From an uncultured Lachnospiraceae bacterium (lineage in GTDB: Bacteria > Bacillota > Clostridia > Lachnospirales > Lachnospiraceae), in NCBI GenBank assembly GCA_947631685.1, contig CANRMI010000016.1, positions 1 through 52,746 of the forward strand: a stretch of DNA of 52,746 bases. The letters run 5' to 3'. The notes under the pieces were generated by a model. It searched no databases and had not been told where the DNA came from. It worked only from the letters and a program-made list of their open reading frames with translations. Positions 34,352-44,028 of the stretch are shown one piece after another. Position 1 is the stretch's first letter, and each line of letters begins with the position of its first letter. The position numbers and the translations under genes were made by a program.

Positions 34352-37300
34352 ATGTCAGAAACAAAAAATGAAGTGTATCAGCCCATGACGTTTGATGCTA
34401 TCAAGATTGGTCTGGCTTCGCCGGAGAAGATCCGGGAATGGTCCAGAGGCGAGGTAACCAAGCCGGAAACTATCAACTACAGGACCTTGAAACCCGAGCG
34501 GGACGGTCTGTATTGTGAAAGGATCTTCGGCCCCAGCAAGGACTGGGAATGTCATTGTGGTAAATATAAAAAGATCAGATATAAGGGCGTGGTCTGTGAC
34601 CGATGCGGCGTGGAGGTAACCAAGTCCAGCGTCCGCAGGGAGCGTATGGGCCATATCGAGCTGGCGGCTCCGGTGTCCCATATCTGGTATTTTAAAGGAA
34701 TCCCCAGCCGTATGGGACTGATTTTGGATCTGTCTCCCAGAGTACTGGAAAAAGTGCTTTATTTTGCTTCCTATATCGTACTGGACGCGGGAGAATCCAA
34801 TCTGGAATACAAGCAGATCCTGTCCGAAAAGGAGTATCAGGATGCCAGGGAGACCTGGGGTAATAAGTTCAGGGTAGGAATGGGCGCGGAAGCGATCAAG
34901 GAGCTTCTGCAGGCCATTGACCTGGAGAAGGACGCAGCGGAATTAAAGGCCGGCTTGAAAGAATCCAGCGGGCAGAAGCGCGCCCGTATCATCAAGAGAC
35001 TGGAGGTAGTAGAGGCTTTCAGGGAGTCCGGAAACAAGCCGGAGTGGATGATAATGGATGCTATTCCTGTATTGCCCCCCGACCTGCGGCCCATGGTACA
35101 GCTGGACGGCGGACGTTTCGCAACATCCGACCTGAACGATCTGTACAGAAGGATCATCAACAGAAATAACCGTTTGAAGAGGCTTTTGGAGCTGGGCGCG
35201 CCGGATATTATCGTGCGCAACGAGAAGAGAATGCTCCAGGAAGCCGTAGATGCCCTGATCGACAACGGCAGGCGCGGGCGTCCCGTAACGGGCCCCGGCA
35301 ACAGAGCGTTAAAGTCCCTGTCCGATATGCTGAAGGGAAAATCCGGACGTTTCCGTCAGAACCTGTTGGGTAAGCGTGTGGACTATTCCGGACGTTCCGT
35401 TATCGTGGTAGGCCCCGAATTGAAGATTTACCAGTGCGGTCTGCCCAAGGAAATGGCGATCGAACTGTTTAAGCCCTTTGTGATGAAAGAACTGGTGGCA
35501 AGGGGTATCAGCCAGAATATCAAAAATGCCAAGAAGCTGGTGGAAAGACTGGATACCAGTGTATGGGATGTGCTGGAGGAAGTGATCAAGGAGCATCCGG
35601 TTATGTTAAACCGCGCGCCTACCCTGCACAGACTGGGTATTCAGGCTTTCGAGCCCATTCTGGTAGAGGGTAAGGCGATTAAGCTGCATCCGTTGGTATG
35701 TACCGCTTTCAACGCGGACTTCGACGGCGACCAAATGGCAGTGCATCTGCCTCTGTCCGTGGAAGCACAGGCGGAATGTCGGTTCCTGCTGCTTTCCCCC
35801 AATAACCTGCTGAAGCCTTCCGACGGCGGTCCCGTTGCGGTGCCTACCCAGGATATGGTACTGGGAATCTATTATCTGACACAGGAGAGACCCGGCGCCA
35901 AGGGCGAAGGCAAGTTCTTTAAGAATGTCAATGAAGCGATCCTGGCGTATGAGAACGATGTGATCACTCTGCAGTCCCGTATTAAGGTCAGGGTAAGCAA
36001 GCAGAGAGAAGACGGCGAAGTGGTGACCGGAAATGTGGAATCCACACTGGGACGTTTTATCTTCAACGAGGTACTTCCCCAGGATCTGGGCTTTGTGGAC
36101 AGAAGCGATCCCGATAATTTCCTGAAGCTGGAAGTGGATTTCCTCGTTAAGAAGGGCGGCTTAAAGCAGATCCTGGAAAAGGTCATCAATACCCATGGTG
36201 CTTTCAAAAACGCGGAAGTACTGGACTATATCAAGGCTATGGGTTATAAATATTCCACCAAGGCTGCCATGACCGTGTCTATCGCGGATATGACGGTGCC
36301 TGCTGAGAAGCCGGAGTTATTGGCACAGGCGCAGGCAACAGTGGATAAGATCTCTCAGAATTTCCGTCGTGGTCTGATCACCGAAGAGGAGAGGTATCGC
36401 GCGGTAGTAGAGAACTGGAATGAAACGGATAAGGTACTGACTGAGAAGCTGATCGCGGGACTGGATAAGTACAACAACATCTTTATGATGTCTGACTCCG
36501 GTGCCCGTGGTTCCAACCAGCAGATCAAGCAGCTGGCCGGTATGCGTGGCCTGATGGCCGATACCACAGGACGTACCATTGAGCTGCCTATCAAGTCCAA
36601 CTTCCGTGAGGGCCTGGACGTATTGGAATACTTTATGTCCGCTCACGGCGCCCGTAAGGGTCTGTCCGATACCGCTCTGCGTACTGCGGACTCCGGTTAT
36701 CTGACCAGACGTATGGTGGATGTATCCCAGGAGCTTTCTATCCGGGAAATGGACTGCTCAGAGGGCAGGGATGAGATTCCGGGCATGACCGTAAAAGCCT
36801 TTATGGACGGCAAGGAAACGATTGAGAGCCTGAAAGACAGGATTACGGGACGTTTCTCCTGTGAAGATATTTATGATAAAGACGGCAACATGATCGTAAA
36901 GCACAATCATATGATCACGCCGGCGAGAGCCGCGAAAATACTGAGCGTGGGCGTCAATGCGGAGGGGGCTCCCGTAGATCGGGTAAAGATCCGTACCATT
37001 CTGACCTGCCGTTCCCACAACGGTATCTGCGCGAAGTGCTATGGCGCAAATATGGCTACCGGCGAGTCCGTACAGGTAGGCGAAGCAGTTGGTATCATTG
37101 CGGCACAGAGTATCGGTGAGCCCGGTACCCAGCTGACCATGCGTACTTTCCATACCGGCGGTGTGGCGGGCGACGATATTACACAGGGTCTTCCCCGTGT
37201 AGAGGAGCTTTTTGAAGCAAGAAAGCCCAAGGGTCTTGCGATCATCGCGGAATTTGGCGGCAAAGTGGAAATCCGCGACACCAAGAAAAAGCGTGAAGTG

Positions 37301-38059
37301 GTCGTATCCAATGATGAGACGGGCGAAAGCAAGGCGTACCTGATTCCTTACGGCTCCCGTATCAAGGTAGTGGACGGACAGGAGCTGGAGGCCGGTGATG
37401 AACTGACCGAAGGCAGCGTCAACCCGCACGATCTGTTAAAGATCAAGGGCATCCGCGCCGTACAGGACTATATGCTCCGTGAAGTACAGCGTGTTTACCG
37501 CCTGCAGGGTGTAGATATTGCGGATAAGCACATTGAAGTGATTGTGCGCCAGATGCTGAAGAAGGTGCGTATCGAGAACAACGGTGATACGGAATTCCTG
37601 CCCGGCACACTGGTGGATGTACTGGATTATGAAGAAATGAATGAAAAACTCATTGCTGAGGGCAAGGAGCCCGCAGAAGGCAAGCAGGTGATGTTAGGTA
37701 TCACCAAGGCGGCTTTGGCGACCAATTCCTTCCTGTCCGCGGCGTCCTTCCAGGAGACCACCAAGGTACTGACGGAAGCGGCTATCAAGGGTAAAGTAGA
37801 TCCCCTGATCGGTCTGAAGGAAAATGTCATTATCGGTAAGCTGATCCCGGTGGGCACCGGTATGAAGAGATACCGCTCCACACACTTAAGTACTGATGAT
37901 GTGAGAGAGATCGCGATGGATGAAGTTATCGATTTCGAGGGTGAAAACGCAGGCGAATCCGAAGACAGTGAGGTTATGGAGGAGCAGGCTGCAGAAGCAG
38001 AAGCGGTCAGCGTAGAGGAGCCGGTTATGGAGCCGGTAGGTTCCGGTGAGGAAGAATAA
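34352..38059 (+). CDS. rpoC: DNA-directed RNA polymerase subunit beta-prime
   Basis: A 1235-residue protein; GGAAGGGAG precedes ATG 34352. Seen: the N-terminal zinc ribbon ([20 protein letters not shown]), the catalytic [12 protein letters not shown] with three Mg-binding aspartates, the bridge/trigger region ([20 protein letters not shown]), a second Cys cluster ([13 protein letters not shown]) and [20 protein letters not shown]. The final 50 residues are acidic and low in complexity. Co-transcribed with rpoB. Confidence 0.98.
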   Translation: MSETKNEVYQPMTFDAIKIGLASPEKIREWSRGEVTKPETINYRTLKPERDGLYCERIFGPSKDWECHCGKYKKIRYKGVVCDRCGVEVTKSSVRRERMGHIELAAPVSHIWYFKGIPSRMGLILDLSPRVLEKVLYFASYIVLDAGESNLEYKQILSEKEYQDARETWGNKFRVGMGAEAIKELLQAIDLEKDAAELKAGLKESSGQKRARIIKRLEVVEAFRESGNKPEWMIMDAIPVLPPDLRPMVQLDGGRFATSDLNDLYRRIINRNNRLKRLLELGAPDIIVRNEKRMLQEAVDALIDNGRRGRPVTGPGNRALKSLSDMLKGKSGRFRQNLLGKRVDYSGRSVIVVGPELKIYQCGLPKEMAIELFKPFVMKELVARGISQNIKNAKKLVERLDTSVWDVLEEVIKEHPVMLNRAPTLHRLGIQAFEPILVEGKAIKLHPLVCTAFNADFDGDQMAVHLPLSVEAQAECRFLLLSPNNLLKPSDGGPVAVPTQDMVLGIYYLTQERPGAKGEGKFFKNVNEAILAYENDVITLQSRIKVRVSKQREDGEVVTGNVESTLGRFIFNEVLPQDLGFVDRSDPDNFLKLEVDFLVKKGGLKQILEKVINTHGAFKNAEVLDYIKAMGYKYSTKAAMTVSIADMTVPAEKPELLAQAQATVDKISQNFRRGLITEEERYRAVVENWNETDKVLTEKLIAGLDKYNNIFMMSDSGARGSNQQIKQLAGMRGLMADTTGRTIELPIKSNFREGLDVLEYFMSAHGARKGLSDTALRTADSGYLTRRMVDVSQELSIREMDCSEGRDEIPGMTVKAFMDGKETIESLKDRITGRFSCEDIYDKDGNMIVKHNHMITPARAAKILSVGVNAEGAPVDRVKIRTILTCRSHNGICAKCYGANMATGESVQVGEAVGIIAAQSIGEPGTQLTMRTFHTGGVAGDDITQGLPRVEELFEARKPKGLAIIAEFGGKVEIRDTKKKREVVVSNDETGESKAYLIPYGSRIKVVDGQELEAGDELTEGSVNPHDLLKIKGIRAVQDYMLREVQRVYRLQGVDIADKHIEVIVRQMLKKVRIENNGDTEFLPGTLVDVLDYEEMNEKLIAEGKEPAEGKQVMLGITKAALATNSFLSAASFQETTKVLTEAAIKGKVDPLIGLKENVIIGKLIPVGTGMKRYRSTHLSTDDVREIAMDEVIDFEGENAGESEDSEVMEEQAAEAEAVSVEEPVMEPVGSGEEE

Positions 38060-38104
38060 GCCGAATCCGCGCTTTTCATAAAAGTACAGAATTAAAAAAA
38101 TAAG

Positions 38105-38138
38105 AGCTTCCGGAAAGAATTTTTCCGGAAGCTTTTTT
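38105..38138 (+). terminator. Terminator after rpoC
   Basis: AGCTTCCGGAAA (38105-38116) pairs perfectly with 38122-38133 and a T-run follows. The A-rich left flank makes it usable from the minus strand as well, where the pilus-like operon ends at 38176. Confidence 0.9.
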
Positions 38139-38175
38139 ATGATCTTATGAAGAATGCGGGATTGTGCCAATCAGA

Positions 38176-38628
38176 TCAGGGCTCTAAAAACTGTATGGTA
38201 CCTTCGTATTCCAAGTCTCCGGTCAGGACCACCTGCCAGGAAAGGATTCGGTAATAGGCGTCCTTTTCGTCGGAAGGATAGAGGATCTCCGCTTTCACAT
38301 CCAGAGACTGCAGATCGGAAATGGGGAACCTGTAAGACACCTCATGTCCCGTCCGGGCAAAATAGGCCGCTTCGTCCTCGCAGGAAGCGTAGGCCGCAGC
38401 CAGTTCTCCATGCAGTTGGGAAAGCTGGGTTTCCGCCTGATTGGAGGCTTCATAGTAGGCGGTGGTGCGCTCCAGCACCTTGCCGCTGAGCTTATAATCC
38501 GCGTTGGCGCTGACAATGGACAGTGTCGCAAAGGAAACCAGACACAGGATAATAAACGTCACCAAAAGGGAAGAGGAGCCGATTCCGTTGCTGAACGAAA
38601 CGCCGGAAGATTTTTGCCTACTGCTCAT
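38176..38628 (-). CDS. Small membrane-anchored pseudopilin-like protein (PilX/PulK-like position)
   Basis: Protein of 150 residues; ATG 38628 is set by AAAGGAGGGAGC, which lies inside the longer frame to 38649. One N-terminal hydrophobic helix (SSLLVTFIILCLVSFATLSIV) is followed by a helical stalk (YYEASNQAETQLSQLHGEL) and a beta-rich end. No clear prepilin peptidase site is seen. Position at the end of a GspF-containing operon suggests a minor pilin-like or assembly component. The start overlaps the preceding gene by 11 nt. No named family recognised with certainty. Confidence 0.6.
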   Translation of the reverse strand: MSSRQKSSGVSFSNGIGSSSLLVTFIILCLVSFATLSIVSANADYKLSGKVLERTTAYYEASNQAETQLSQLHGELAAAYASCEDEAAYFARTGHEVSYRFPISDLQSLDVKAEILYPSDEKDAYYRILSWQVVLTGDLEYEGTIQFLEP

Positions 38629-39091
38629 ATATGCTCCCTCCTTTTGCAATGTGGTGTATCAGGGGAAGCCGGTAAATCGCTTCTTCTCCCCGGTAGACTG
38701 TGATTTCCGCACTGATCAGTCTGCTGTCAGAATCAAACGGCGCAGGGGATAATGCAATATGATAGGCGGATTCTGTTTCGGAAAGTTCCCAGTCCTGGCT
38801 AAAATACAGTGAGAGCGCTCCGGTTTCTCCGGAATCCAGGGAAACGGCATTGTCTTTACACTGATAATCCCGACGCAGCTGTGCTTCCATAAAGAGCATA
38901 TCGCCGTCACAGGAATTCCACAGCTCCGCCAGATTCTGCACCCACACGACGGTCTCATTTTTTTCCTGAGCACGTACATTTAAAAGGTGCGCTTTTACGA
39001 AAAGCTGGATGCAGACAGCGCTGGCTATGGAAAAAAACAATATGGAAATAATAAGTTCCATTAAAAACAAACTGGATTTGGATGGTTTCAT
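38618..39091 (-). CDS. Type IV prepilin-like protein
   Basis: Protein of 157 residues from ATG 39091. The N terminus MKPSKSSLFLMELIISILFF has the layout of a type IV prepilin: a short basic leader, then a hydrophobic helix with Glu at the fifth position (LFLME) when cleaved after Ser. The usual Gly before the cut is Ser here. The rest is a small beta-rich domain with three Cys near CDGDM and YQCKDN. Likely a minor pseudopilin of the secretion or pilus machine encoded with the GspF-like protein. Moderately sure. Confidence 0.65.
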   Translation of the reverse strand: MKPSKSSLFLMELIISILFFSIASAVCIQLFVKAHLLNVRAQEKNETVVWVQNLAELWNSCDGDMLFMEAQLRRDYQCKDNAVSLDSGETGALSLYFSQDWELSETESAYHIALSPAPFDSDSRLISAEITVYRGEEAIYRLPLIHHIAKGGSIYEQ

Positions 39092-39112
39092 AAGTACAAA
39101 AACTCCCTCTTG

Positions 39113-39616
39113 CTAGGAATAATCAGACCGTAGAGCCGTATAAAGCGTAACGGCGGAGCCGTTGCCTGTATCAATGGTCATTTTAATCAGGTTTTCTGAG
39201 GCCATTTCCAGAGAAAAGCCGGAAAGGGGCATGATATTCTGACCGGCGGCCAGGATGTCCGTACCGGCGTAGGAGCCTTTTCTGGTAAAGAGCTCCTTTA
39301 AATAGCCGTCGTACAGATACAGGTAGGTGCAGAACTGGGATTCTCCCATATTCTGCGTCAGTACCAGAGCGGGAACACCCTCCAGCTCCCCGATCTCTAT
39401 GGCGTCGTAAATATCGTTCTGATGTATTTTTTCCACCACATAAGCATAGGAGGTGCGGTCCGTAAAAGACTGCTCCATATTGGAAACGGTCTGCTTGTAC
39501 ACACCGGCGCCAATGGTGACCAAAAGCAGCGCGGAGGCCGCGAACACACCGAAAAGCGCCAGTACGAACAGTACATCTACCACATGGCGGTTATTTTCTC
39601 CGATTCCTGTTTTCAT
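39113..39616 (-). CDS. DUF4860-like membrane-anchored protein
   Basis: Protein of 167 residues; GGAGGT precedes ATG 39616, which overlaps the previous stop by 4 nt (ATGA). One N-terminal helix (VVDVLFVLALFGVFAASALLLV) is followed by an extracellular-type domain with QSFTDRTSYAYVVEKIHQND and LVLTQNMG. This fits DUF4860, a family I associate with Clostridia pilus-like operons. Function unknown; it probably belongs to the same assembly as its neighbours. Confidence 0.7.
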   Translation of the reverse strand: MKTGIGENNRHVVDVLFVLALFGVFAASALLLVTIGAGVYKQTVSNMEQSFTDRTSYAYVVEKIHQNDIYDAIEIGELEGVPALVLTQNMGESQFCTYLYLYDGYLKELFTRKGSYAGTDILAAGQNIMPLSGFSLEMASENLIKMTIDTGNGSAVTLYTALRSDYS

Positions 39617-39960
39617 GGGGTACCTCCGGTTCTCTGTAAAATAGTGACATTGGGCATAATGTTGGAGCCGATAGGCTGATAGTCCACATAAAACAGCGTT
39701 TCGTCATAAACGAGACCGTAGTGATCCTTGATGTAGTTCAGATCGGGGGGATAGGCTCCCTCCACGGCGTAGCACTGGGTAATGCTGCGGTTTATGGCGT
39801 TTTCCAGGCTCTCTAACTGCTTGGCGGCGGTGGTATCGGAAACCGAAGCTATACCGCGGTAAAACAGGATAAAGAGCAGGATAAAGCCCAAAAGCGGAAG
39901 CAGGTAGATAAGGTTCCGCAGGGGATGTATTTTGTTTTCTTCAAAACGGTTTCTGCTCAT
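39613..39960 (-). CDS. Small pilin-like membrane protein
   Basis: Protein of 115 residues, preceded by AAGGAAG. One hydrophobic helix (LIYLLPLLGFILLFILFY) near residues 18-35 is followed by LENAINRSITQCYAVEGAYP and LNYIKDHYGL. The second part resembles pseudopilin segments in which a helix leads into a Y-x-x-x-G-x-YP turn. There is no prepilin cleavage site with Glu5. Translationally coupled to the following DUF4860-like gene. Confidence 0.6.
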   Translation of the reverse strand: MSRNRFEENKIHPLRNLIYLLPLLGFILLFILFYRGIASVSDTTAAKQLESLENAINRSITQCYAVEGAYPPDLNYIKDHYGLVYDETLFYVDYQPIGSNIMPNVTILQRTGGTP

Positions 39961-39982
39961 AATGGCTTCCTTTTTTGTAAAC

Positions 39983-41026
39983 TTAACCGATACTGGACAT
40001 GATTCCCATGAGAGGGAAGATCACGGACATCAGGATCAGTCCCACGATCAGGGACAGGATGATGACCAAGGTAGGCTCCAGGATACCGATGATAGAGCGG
40101 ATCTTGTGCTCCGTTTCTCTGTCGTAGGCATCGGCGATCTTCTGCATGACGGTGTCAATAGAGCCGGTACGGAATCCTACGCTGACCATACGGGAATAGA
40201 GGTTGGAGAAGATGTTGGCGCTGGTCAGCGCTTCCGCAAAGTTGGAACCCTCCTCAATAGACCTCTTGCAGGCCGCGATCTTGGCCTGCATACCGTTGTG
40301 CTCCGTCAGCTCGGAAACCATATCCAGACTGGAAAAAGTATCCATACCGCTGCTGATGGTGAGAGCCATACCGCTGGCGAAGCGTCCTGCCGCCAGCTTC
40401 TCATAAAATCCTCTGGTGAGAGGAAAAACAGAAAGGAAACGGGCGGAAAGCGTCCGGCCTTTTTTGGTCTTGACAGAGAAAAAGTACAAACATACCAGCA
40501 GGACCAAAACCAGAGTGATGATCAGGGAATACCGGTTGAGGGCCTTGCCCATTCCCAGCAGAGTGGCGGAAATACCGCTCATTTCACTGCCCAGCTGGAT
40601 AAATACCTGGTTGAAGATCGGCATGACCTTGCCCAGCAGGACAAAGATGACTAAAAGCATGATAACGATCATGATAAAAGGATAGGTGACGGCGCTGCGG
40701 ATACTGTCGGAAATGGAATCCTCGCGTTCATAGTAGTCCGCCAGGGACTGCATGACGTCATCCAGATTACCGGACTCTTCTCCGATCGCAATCATATGCA
40801 GTACATAGTTAGGAAAGACATCGGACTGTTGCAGAGCCTTGGAAAAAGTATCGCCCTGTTTGCAGACATCCAGGATGCCCTGCAGAATTTCCCGTCCCCC
40901 GTTGGAGTTGCTGTCGTTTAACAGGATGTTGATGCTTTCTTCAGGGGTGATGCCTGCCCGGAACAGCATGGCGGTCTGGCTGCAGAAAGAAGCAATTTCC
41001 TGATTGGATAATTTTTTCTGATGCAT
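39983..41026 (-). CDS. Type II secretion / type IV pilus inner-membrane protein (GspF/PilC-like)
   Basis: Protein of 347 residues; AAGGAGA precedes ATG 41026. Two T2SSF domains are visible: one starting IASFCSQTAMLFRAGITPEE and another at FARFASGMALTISSGMD-like positions (seen as AAGRFASGMALTISSGMD), each followed by a hydrophobic segment (AVTYPFIMIVIMLLVIFVLL; TLVIILSLIVGLILMSVIF). GspF/PilC is the membrane platform on which a GspE-type ATPase drives pilus or pseudopilus assembly. No such ATPase, major pilin or prepilin peptidase is encoded in this window, so they must be elsewhere or lacking. Confidence 0.88.
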   Translation of the reverse strand: MHQKKLSNQEIASFCSQTAMLFRAGITPEESINILLNDSNSNGGREILQGILDVCKQGDTFSKALQQSDVFPNYVLHMIAIGEESGNLDDVMQSLADYYEREDSISDSIRSAVTYPFIMIVIMLLVIFVLLGKVMPIFNQVFIQLGSEMSGISATLLGMGKALNRYSLIITLVLVLLVCLYFFSVKTKKGRTLSARFLSVFPLTRGFYEKLAAGRFASGMALTISSGMDTFSSLDMVSELTEHNGMQAKIAACKRSIEEGSNFAEALTSANIFSNLYSRMVSVGFRTGSIDTVMQKIADAYDRETEHKIRSIIGILEPTLVIILSLIVGLILMSVIFPLMGIMSSIG

Positions 41027-41052
41027 GGTATGGTCTCCTTATATGAATACTG

Positions 41053-42240
41053 TTAATACATATATTTTACGAGGTAATTGGTGCCTTCACCGATAAATTC
41101 CCGAAGGGTTTCCTCACTGTTGCTGGCGGCAAAGGTCGGATCCATCAATTCCCAGCTCTGACCGTCAAATTCCACGATCCCGTTTACCCAGCCCACATCG
41201 GAAATATAGGTGCTGATCCAGGCGTGATAGGCGTCGCCGGCGTAGCCCACCTCCAGACGGGTAGGAATGCGCTGGCTGCGGAGCATACTGGTCATAACGG
41301 CCGCATAGTCCAGACAGATACCGGTGCCGGAAGCCAGAACCTGATCCACATTGGGGATATAACCGCTGGGAACGGTAGAGGCTTTGCTATAGTCGTAACT
41401 GATGTTCTCTATGATATAGTTGTATACATTGGTCACCACGTCCAGATCCGTGTCAGCGGGCAGGGCCAGTTCCTTGGCCTTGGCCACTACGGCGGAGGAG
41501 GAATTAAAATTGCAGTACTGGTTCGGATAGAGGTAAGGACTGAAATCACTGGTGAGGGAAACGTCTATGGAAGTAGTCAAGCACATACTGTAGCTGGTGC
41601 CGGAAATATTTTCATAGATCGTGATCTCATAGCTGCCATTGCCGCTGGAAAGCGGAAACGCCTCATAATCGGAACCGGTCAGATTGTAAGTATAGGTAAC
41701 GGCGTTGGGGCCGATGATCTGCATTTTGATCTTGGGCGAGCTTCCGGTATAAACTGCCATGATATACCCTTCGGAAGCATTGGAATAATCGATGGAGGAA
41801 ACCTCGTTGTGCACCTCCGCTGTGCCGCTCGCGGAGGGCGTCAGGCAGCGGGGGGTATTGCTGCGGCTGCCCACGGTCTTCTCGGGAGACGGGGAAGGCG
41901 CACTTTCAGGAGAGGATTCTTCCGGCAAAGATTCTTCGGGCACAGATTCCTCAGGTACGGATTCCTTCGGGGAGGAAGGCTTTGGGCTGCTGGCGGCATC
42001 GGGATCGGAAGACGCGTCAGGAGACGGACTTTCCTCGGCGGATACGCTTGGAACGTCGGTCTCAGACGGAGTGCCGGTTTCTTCACTTGTTTGTGCCGGC
42101 TCGGAAACCGGAGGGACTCCCAGGGCATCCGAACCGGATACGCTGTTGGGCAGAGAGCTCATATCTGTACCGCAGCCGGCAAACAGAGCCATGCAGAGCC
42201 AATATGCAGTTAAGATTGAAAAAAGCTTAAGTTTACGCAT
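41053..42240 (-). CDS. Transglutaminase-like lipoprotein
   Basis: Protein of 395 residues. The N terminus MRKLKLFSILTAYWLCMALF ends in a lipobox AGC, so it is probably a membrane-anchored extracellular lipoprotein. Residues about 45-130 are a Ser/Pro/Glu-rich linker with PEES repeats. Residues about 140-250 are a beta-rich domain, and about 255-395 a transglutaminase-like fold with catalytic Cys in GTGICLDYA, His in AYHAWIS and Asp in ELMDPTFA. Such enzymes act as cysteine peptidases or cross-linkers at the surface. It lies between the sigma-factor pair and the pilus-like genes, suggesting a linked surface role (inference). Its start overlaps the upstream gene by 31 nt. Confidence 0.85.
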   Translation of the reverse strand: MRKLKLFSILTAYWLCMALFAGCGTDMSSLPNSVSGSDALGVPPVSEPAQTSEETGTPSETDVPSVSAEESPSPDASSDPDAASSPKPSSPKESVPEESVPEESLPEESSPESAPSPSPEKTVGSRSNTPRCLTPSASGTAEVHNEVSSIDYSNASEGYIMAVYTGSSPKIKMQIIGPNAVTYTYNLTGSDYEAFPLSSGNGSYEITIYENISGTSYSMCLTTSIDVSLTSDFSPYLYPNQYCNFNSSSAVVAKAKELALPADTDLDVVTNVYNYIIENISYDYSKASTVPSGYIPNVDQVLASGTGICLDYAAVMTSMLRSQRIPTRLEVGYAGDAYHAWISTYISDVGWVNGIVEFDGQSWELMDPTFAASNSEETLREFIGEGTNYLVKYMY

Positions 42241-42548
42241 AGGTTCCTGTTTCCTTCTGCGGGAATGTAAAAATGTTCCGTGGTATCGAGTGTGGCCTCA
42301 AAAGCCTGAGCCGGCGGAAATGTGACATTTACAATGTCAATTACCAGAGGGAAAAGCAAAGTCAGCAACAGCATCAGCGCTGTCAACAGCAGTAAGCTGT
42401 TCAAAAGCCGGGTGTCGGCCTGTCTGCGCAGCAGAAGCTTGTCAAAGGAGGTCTGGTTGGGAGGCTGCTCACACGCGGCAAATACCTTCTGCAGGGTAGC
42501 GTCCGCCTGCTTCCGATCCATCTGGTATCTTTTTCTTGTTAAAGACAT
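42210..42548 (-). CDS. Single-pass membrane protein, probable partner (anti-sigma-like) of the ECF sigma factor
   Basis: Protein of 112 residues; AGGAGGTG sets the start at ATG 42548. The N-terminal 50 residues are polar and charged, a single helix follows (LLNSLLLLTALMLLLTLLFPLV), and a 40-residue outer part ends the protein. Located directly behind the sigma factor, it has the topology of a small anti-sigma or sensor protein, but no zinc-type or RsgI-type motif is present. The role is inferred from position. Confidence 0.55.
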   Translation of the reverse strand: MSLTRKRYQMDRKQADATLQKVFAACEQPPNQTSFDKLLLRRQADTRLLNSLLLLTALMLLLTLLFPLVIDIVNVTFPPAQAFEATLDTTEHFYIPAEGNRNLCVNLSFFQS

Positions 42549-42564
42549 TATACAACGCACCTCC

Positions 42565-43122
42565 TCATCCCTTCAATAGTTGTTTTAAATGTTCCTGTCC
42601 GGAAGCGATGTATCTCTTTACGGTGCTGCGGCTGACGTCCATGGCAGCCGCGATCTCTTCCAGTTTCAGGTTGTTGTAGTAGCGCATGGTCAGAACCTGG
42701 TTTTCCTGAAAAGGCAGGCTTTCCAGAGCTTTGGCCAGTCTTTGGTATTCCTCTCTTGTCTGGTAGCGGGACTCGGGATCGATGTCCGTATGCTCATCCT
42801 GTATCACATCCAGAATGGCAGGATCCGCGCACAGGTTTCCTTCGTTTAAGGTCTCGCTGATGTCATAGCATACGTGGAAGGAAATCCGGTTCAGCCATGC
42901 CAGAAAGAGCGTAGGGGAATGGAGTTTATTCAGATTTTTCAGCACGGATACATAGATCTCCTGCACCGCGTCCTGCGCAAGGTATTCATCCCGCAGATAG
43001 TGTCTGGCGTAATTGTATACCCTGTTGTAGGTCAGGCCGTACAGCTCCGCGAAAGCGTCGCTGTCGTTCTGCCTGGCGCGGAGAACAAGTCCGGCTAAAT
43101 ATTGGATATTTGCCTCTTTCAT
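42565..43122 (-). CDS. ECF-type RNA polymerase sigma factor
   Basis: Protein of 185 residues. Sigma region 2: FAELYGLTYNRVYNYARHYL and YLAQDAVQEIYVSVLKN (the D-x-x-Q-E-x-F/Y element). Region 4: LPFQENQVLTMRYYNNLKLEEIAAAMDVSRSTVKRYIASG, a helix-turn-helix for the -35 element. The family directs RNA polymerase to small envelope or stress regulons and is usually held by a cognate membrane protein; the next gene is a candidate. Likely targets include the neighbouring transglutaminase and pilus-like genes (inference). Confidence 0.88.
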   Translation of the reverse strand: MKEANIQYLAGLVLRARQNDSDAFAELYGLTYNRVYNYARHYLRDEYLAQDAVQEIYVSVLKNLNKLHSPTLFLAWLNRISFHVCYDISETLNEGNLCADPAILDVIQDEHTDIDPESRYQTREEYQRLAKALESLPFQENQVLTMRYYNNLKLEEIAAAMDVSRSTVKRYIASGQEHLKQLLKG

Positions 43123-43155
43123 CTTGATAAACGCTCCGTAACAATTTATCAGAAC

Positions 43156-43869
43156 TTACGAACGGGAAATTTTGTGCAGCTTGTTGTAGGTTATGACTAA
43201 AAGCTCCGTAAAGGACTGCGCGGGTTCTTCCTTATACAAAGTATATGCGGAACGCAGTACTATGGGAGAGGACTGGTGTTCACGGTTGTATAGGGAAATG
43301 CGGTTGTCCAGAGTGGTCCTGAAATCCTGGATGATCTGCAGGCTGCAGGGCGTAATGGCCGCTACAAATTCATTTCCGCCGTTGCGTCCCGTATAGCCGT
43401 ACCGGTCGCCAATCTCCTCAAACATAGCGGAAAAGTCCCGTATGATGGTATCCCCGGCCTGATGGCCGGAAATTTCGTTGACGGTGGGGAGGTTGGCGAT
43501 GGAAAAAAGCAGACAGCCCGTATCTTCCAGCGTTTCCGGCGTAGTATATGTACGGAAGATCTCATCCAGACCGTAGCGGTTGGGAAGCCCTGTCAGATGA
43601 TCCAGATAAGCGGTCTGGTTTAACAGATGACTTTCCCTAGCGAAGGCCCGCAGCTTATAAAAGTCATAGATCAAAAACAGCAATTCAAAAAGCATGAGCA
43701 GCCATACGAAAGTACACAGCAGGGAAAGAGCTGGATTGGAAAAAATCTGGGCCCGCAGGCTGGCATTGGCGATTAAAATAATACTAAAGAGCAGTTCCAG
43801 ACACGCCAGCAGCACCAGGTGGACTATTTTGGCGGTACGGAACTGTCTGACAAATTTTTGTTCCCTCAT
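43156..43869 (-). CDS. Membrane GGDEF-domain protein with degenerate active site
   Basis: Protein of 237 residues. Two N-terminal helices (IVHLVLLACLELLFSIILIA; LSLLCTFVWLLMLFELLFLI) precede a GGDEF domain starting at YLDHLTGLPNRYGLDE (about 87-102). The signature is RNGGNEF instead of R-x-GG-D/E-EF, and the first metal site reads FSIANLPTVNE where active enzymes have D-x-D/N-x-F-K-x-I-N-D. Metal-binding aspartates are thus missing, so diguanylate cyclase activity is doubtful; a nucleotide-sensing or structural role is possible. A TATAAT on the minus strand (43914-43919) could be the -10 of this operon's promoter, without a good -35. Confidence 0.82.
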   Translation of the reverse strand: MREQKFVRQFRTAKIVHLVLLACLELLFSIILIANASLRAQIFSNPALSLLCTFVWLLMLFELLFLIYDFYKLRAFARESHLLNQTAYLDHLTGLPNRYGLDEIFRTYTTPETLEDTGCLLFSIANLPTVNEISGHQAGDTIIRDFSAMFEEIGDRYGYTGRNGGNEFVAAITPCSLQIIQDFRTTLDNRISLYNREHQSSPIVLRSAYTLYKEEPAQSFTELLVITYNKLHKISRS

Positions 43870-44028
43870 ACGCAGTCCTTTCTTTTCTCAGACACACATT
43901 TACACTTTCTTTCATTATAAGATAAGTAAAATAAAAAGAAAAGAAAAATATAGGGAAAATGAACCTTTTTTCTTCTCTGAAGAGTCTTAATTTTAAATAA
44001 GGTAGAAATGCGAGGAGCGTTCCGGATT

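Noticed and set aside
41224..42213. Gly/Arg-rich 329-codon open frame opposite the transglutaminase lipoprotein
   Set aside because: Low-complexity mirror of the Ser/Pro/Glu-rich linker; the minus-strand gene has lipobox and catalytic triad.
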